This document shows positions 35,541 through 37,334 of a stretch of 37,334 nt of DNA, one piece after another. The notes below the pieces were generated by a model. It did not search any database. It was not told where the DNA came from and worked only from the letters and a program-made list of their open reading frames with translations. This DNA is from Solobacterium sp. Its GTDB lineage: Bacteria > Bacillota_I > Bacilli_A > Erysipelotrichales > Erysipelotrichaceae. The stretch spans positions 1 through 37,334 of the forward strand of contig JAFUGM010000021.1 in assembly GCA_017469355.1 (NCBI GenBank). The letters run 5' to 3'. Position 1 is the first letter of the stretch. Each line of letters opens with the position of its first letter. A program made the translations under genes and the position numbers.

Positions 35541-36821
35541 TCAAACAACCATTGGATTCCAACCCCAAATATTGACATTGAGGCGAGGTGGCTTCATGTA
35601 GAAGTCCCAGATTCGAAGAAAGCTGTCCAGTTTCATCTTGCCTTTCTGATCTCTGCGATTGAACATTCGGTAGGTAGTGAACTTCACATACCACGTGAAT
35701 TTCCTGATTGACTCAAAGTTTCCAGAAATTCCATAGTAGTTGTAATGCCCTTCAACCTTCCTGTGCAGCGTCATCATAGTTTCCGCAATCGGTTTTGTCA
35801 GCCGCTGTCTCAACCACGCTTTTACCGCCTGTCTCTTCGCTTTCATCTTCTTGGCACTGCTTTTGATTCCTACTCGGTATTTGCCTGTTCTGGTCATGGT
35901 ATTGAAGAACGTAAATCCTAAGAAGTCAAACGACTCCTTCGTTCCCTTATACCTGCCGAACGGCAGTATCCTCGTTTTGTCTTCGGCTACCTCAAGCCCG
36001 AATTTTGCCAATCGCTTAGGAAGTACTTCCATAACAGCTTTGGCGTCACTCTCCCTTTCGAACAGTATCAGGAAGTCATCTGCGTATCTTACATAATGCG
36101 CTTCTCCGGTCAGGTTCCCTTTAACGTACTTCTCGAACCAGAGATCGAGCACATAGTGCAGATATACATTTGCGAGTACTGGAGAGATCAAGCCTCCCTG
36201 TGGGGTTCCTTTGTCTGCTTCCAATAACTCTGTGCCTTCCATGATTCCTGCCTTCAGGAATCTGGTGATGTACCGCAGAAAGTTCTTATCCGATATGTCA
36301 TTCTCAAGAAACTTCATCATCCACTCGTGGTCGACATTGTCAAAGAATCCTTTGATGTCTGCCTCAAGTACATAATTCACCTTCTTCGTCATGACAGTCT
36401 GATTGATGAATCTGACCACATCATGCGCATTCCGTCCCTCTCGAAATCCATAGGAACAGTCCAGAAATCTCGGCTCATACACCGCGCTCAGTATGTCTGC
36501 CATTACAGATTGGACTAATTTGTCCTCATAAGCAGGTATACCTAACGGTCTCATCTTGCCATTTGCTTTGGGAATATACGTCCTTCTGACTGGCTGTGGG
36601 TGATACGAGAACGTCTTCATCTTCTTTACCAGATTCTGAATACTCTGTTCCACGTTTTCCTCATACACGTCTTTCGTGACTCCGTCCACTCCCGCTGCTT
36701 TCTTTCGTAACTGTTTCCGATGTGCTTCCATGAGTGTTACTTCATTCACATTGCGCATCAGATTCTGTACTTTCTCGTACATCTTAGACTGGTTTCGTAT
36801 TTCTTCCGTTTTCGTTGACAT
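35541..36821 (-). CDS. ltrA: Group II intron-encoded reverse transcriptase/maturase
   Basis: Protein of 426 aa that helps the intron RNA splice and copies it into new sites. RT motifs are in order: RRTYIPKANGKMRPLGIPAY, DCSYGFREGRNAHD, EADIKGFFDNVDHEW, KGTPQGGLISPVLANVYLH, and YVRYADDFLILFE with the YADD catalytic site. The thumb/maturase X domain follows (GFTFF, then RQRLTKPIAETMMTLHRKV). The protein ends without an HNH endonuclease domain, so mobility would use nicked or replicating DNA, as in other endonuclease-less RTs. An AGGAGGT site (36837-36843) lies 15 bases upstream, a little far. No frameshift or lost motif is visible. The subclass was not determined. Confidence 0.97.
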   Translation of the reverse strand: MSTKTEEIRNQSKMYEKVQNLMRNVNEVTLMEAHRKQLRKKAAGVDGVTKDVYEENVEQSIQNLVKKMKTFSYHPQPVRRTYIPKANGKMRPLGIPAYEDKLVQSVMADILSAVYEPRFLDCSYGFREGRNAHDVVRFINQTVMTKKVNYVLEADIKGFFDNVDHEWMMKFLENDISDKNFLRYITRFLKAGIMEGTELLEADKGTPQGGLISPVLANVYLHYVLDLWFEKYVKGNLTGEAHYVRYADDFLILFERESDAKAVMEVLPKRLAKFGLEVAEDKTRILPFGRYKGTKESFDFLGFTFFNTMTRTGKYRVGIKSSAKKMKAKRQAVKAWLRQRLTKPIAETMMTLHRKVEGHYNYYGISGNFESIRKFTWYVKFTTYRMFNRRDQKGKMKLDSFLRIWDFYMKPPRLNVNIWGWNPMVV

Positions 36822-37330
36822 TCGTTTTCTTTTCTGACCTCCTGTGCCTTGAATGTTTCCACTTCAGAAACGATTGTTTGTCCGACCCTTCCCTCCGCAT
36901 GGTCTCTCCATGTTTCCTCGGTACTATGGTCGAATCCGACTTCTGTAGCCCCTTAACGATCTCTCCAATTACAAGTCTTCAATCACGCTTAGCCTTAACT
37001 TCCGGCAGAACTACAGACCTCCCAGGTACCCCAGTAATACCTTGCACACTTACCGTTCCCTAAGACCCCGGTGGAATCTCTCCATACTCGCTTATCGCAT
37101 GGTTCTTACTGCCTGCTGTTTAGAAGCAAACATCGGCTTCCACTCTGTATAGATTACGAGGCGGATCGGACTCGTCCCTCTTACGAGGCACTGCGGTCCG
37201 TGTGCTTCTCTGTCTACGCTTAAACCTCACCTCACGGCTCTGGCTCCAAGACTGAGTACCGGCTGTCCGCTACGACTTTACCGGACAGGGAGTTTCACCC
37301 TGTTATATTACTGACGCCGAACTGGCGCAC
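36822..37330 (-). other. Group II intron RNA, domains I-III and start of IV
   Basis: This 509-base stretch contains no protein gene. It starts with the intron 5' end and should fold as domains I to III, holding the exon-binding sequences. With only four bases of 5' exon in the window I could not match EBS1 or EBS2 to target DNA. Confidence 0.75.
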
Positions 37331-37334
37331 CTTC

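Larger units (their letters stand above)
35435..37330 (-). mobile_element. Group II intron carrying a reverse transcriptase
   Basis: Retroelement of about 1.9 kb read on the minus strand. The 5' end at 37330 starts GTGCGCC, the usual bacterial group II 5' signature. The RT gene is inside domain IV, a typical domain V follows directly at 35507-35539, and the 3' end reads CCTACTCGAC with a candidate bulged branch-point A seven to eight bases from the end at 35435. The 5' exon is visible for only four bases (GAAG), and the 3' exon begins AAACAATGA before the YdcF-like ATG. All parts needed for splicing seem present, so it may be active. Confidence 0.85.

Noticed and set aside
35413-35694. Open frame of 93 codons across the intron 3' end
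   Set aside because: It is a chance frame through intron domains V and VI, with no family features.

Overview
The window looks like chromosomal, origin-proximal DNA of a low-to-mid GC Bacillota, most likely a non-sporulating relative of the Erysipelotrichia. That placement is inferred from gene order and protein style only. No rRNA or tRNA gene is visible, and neither dnaA nor oriC lies in the window. Almost every gene is on the minus strand, as expected for one replichore arm next to the origin.

Layout, left to right. (1) Positions 1-111 hold the tail of an unidentified gene. Positions 210-4131 are a sugar-metabolism patch: three Gfo/Idh/MocA oxidoreductases and an RpiR/MurR regulator, closed by a terminator that works in both directions. 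(2) Positions 4154-11474 hold the Bacillus-like run prs, glmU (shortened), ispE, rsmA, rnmV, tatD, mnmE, with a convergent RluA-type pseudouridine synthase gene inside it and no sporulation genes. (3) Positions 11477-13638 hold a small membrane protein and a MATE transporter. (4) Positions 13728-20299 are a complete F-type ATP synthase operon, atpIBEFHAGDC, with a clear terminator. (5) Positions 20301-23507 are parB, parA, noc and rsmG. (6) Positions 23551-28111 hold a GHL10-type lipoprotein, a 190-aa protein vaguely like ThyX, mnmG, and a protein with an EVE/PUA-like N-terminus. (7) Positions 28122-32403 are fhs, recR, ybaB and dnaX. (8) Positions 32453-34573 hold a GH28 polygalacturonase-type gene, tadA and the small SRP RNA gene (ffs). 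(9) Positions 34634-35425 encode a YdcF/DUF218 membrane protein whose first codons are a perfect parS site. (10) Positions 35435-37330 are an essentially complete group II intron with its reverse transcriptase, inserted 10 bases upstream of parS.

The genes serve chromosome segregation and nucleoid occlusion (ParA, ParB, Noc, parS), tRNA and rRNA modification (MnmE, MnmG, TadA, RsmA, RsmG, RnmV, RluA-type), replication and repair (DnaX, RecR, YbaB), energy coupling (ATP synthase) and precursor supply (Prs, GlmU, IspE, Fhs). The sugar oxidoreductases, the GH28 gene, the MATE gene and the intron are accessory.

The most interesting points are: the perfect parS overlapping a start codon with a group II intron next to it; an ATP synthase c subunit with two membrane carboxylates; a GlmU without its acetyltransferase domain; two Noc-box-like palindromes; and two poorly known proteins flanking mnmG. 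I did not find a clearly new multi-gene defence or mobile system.
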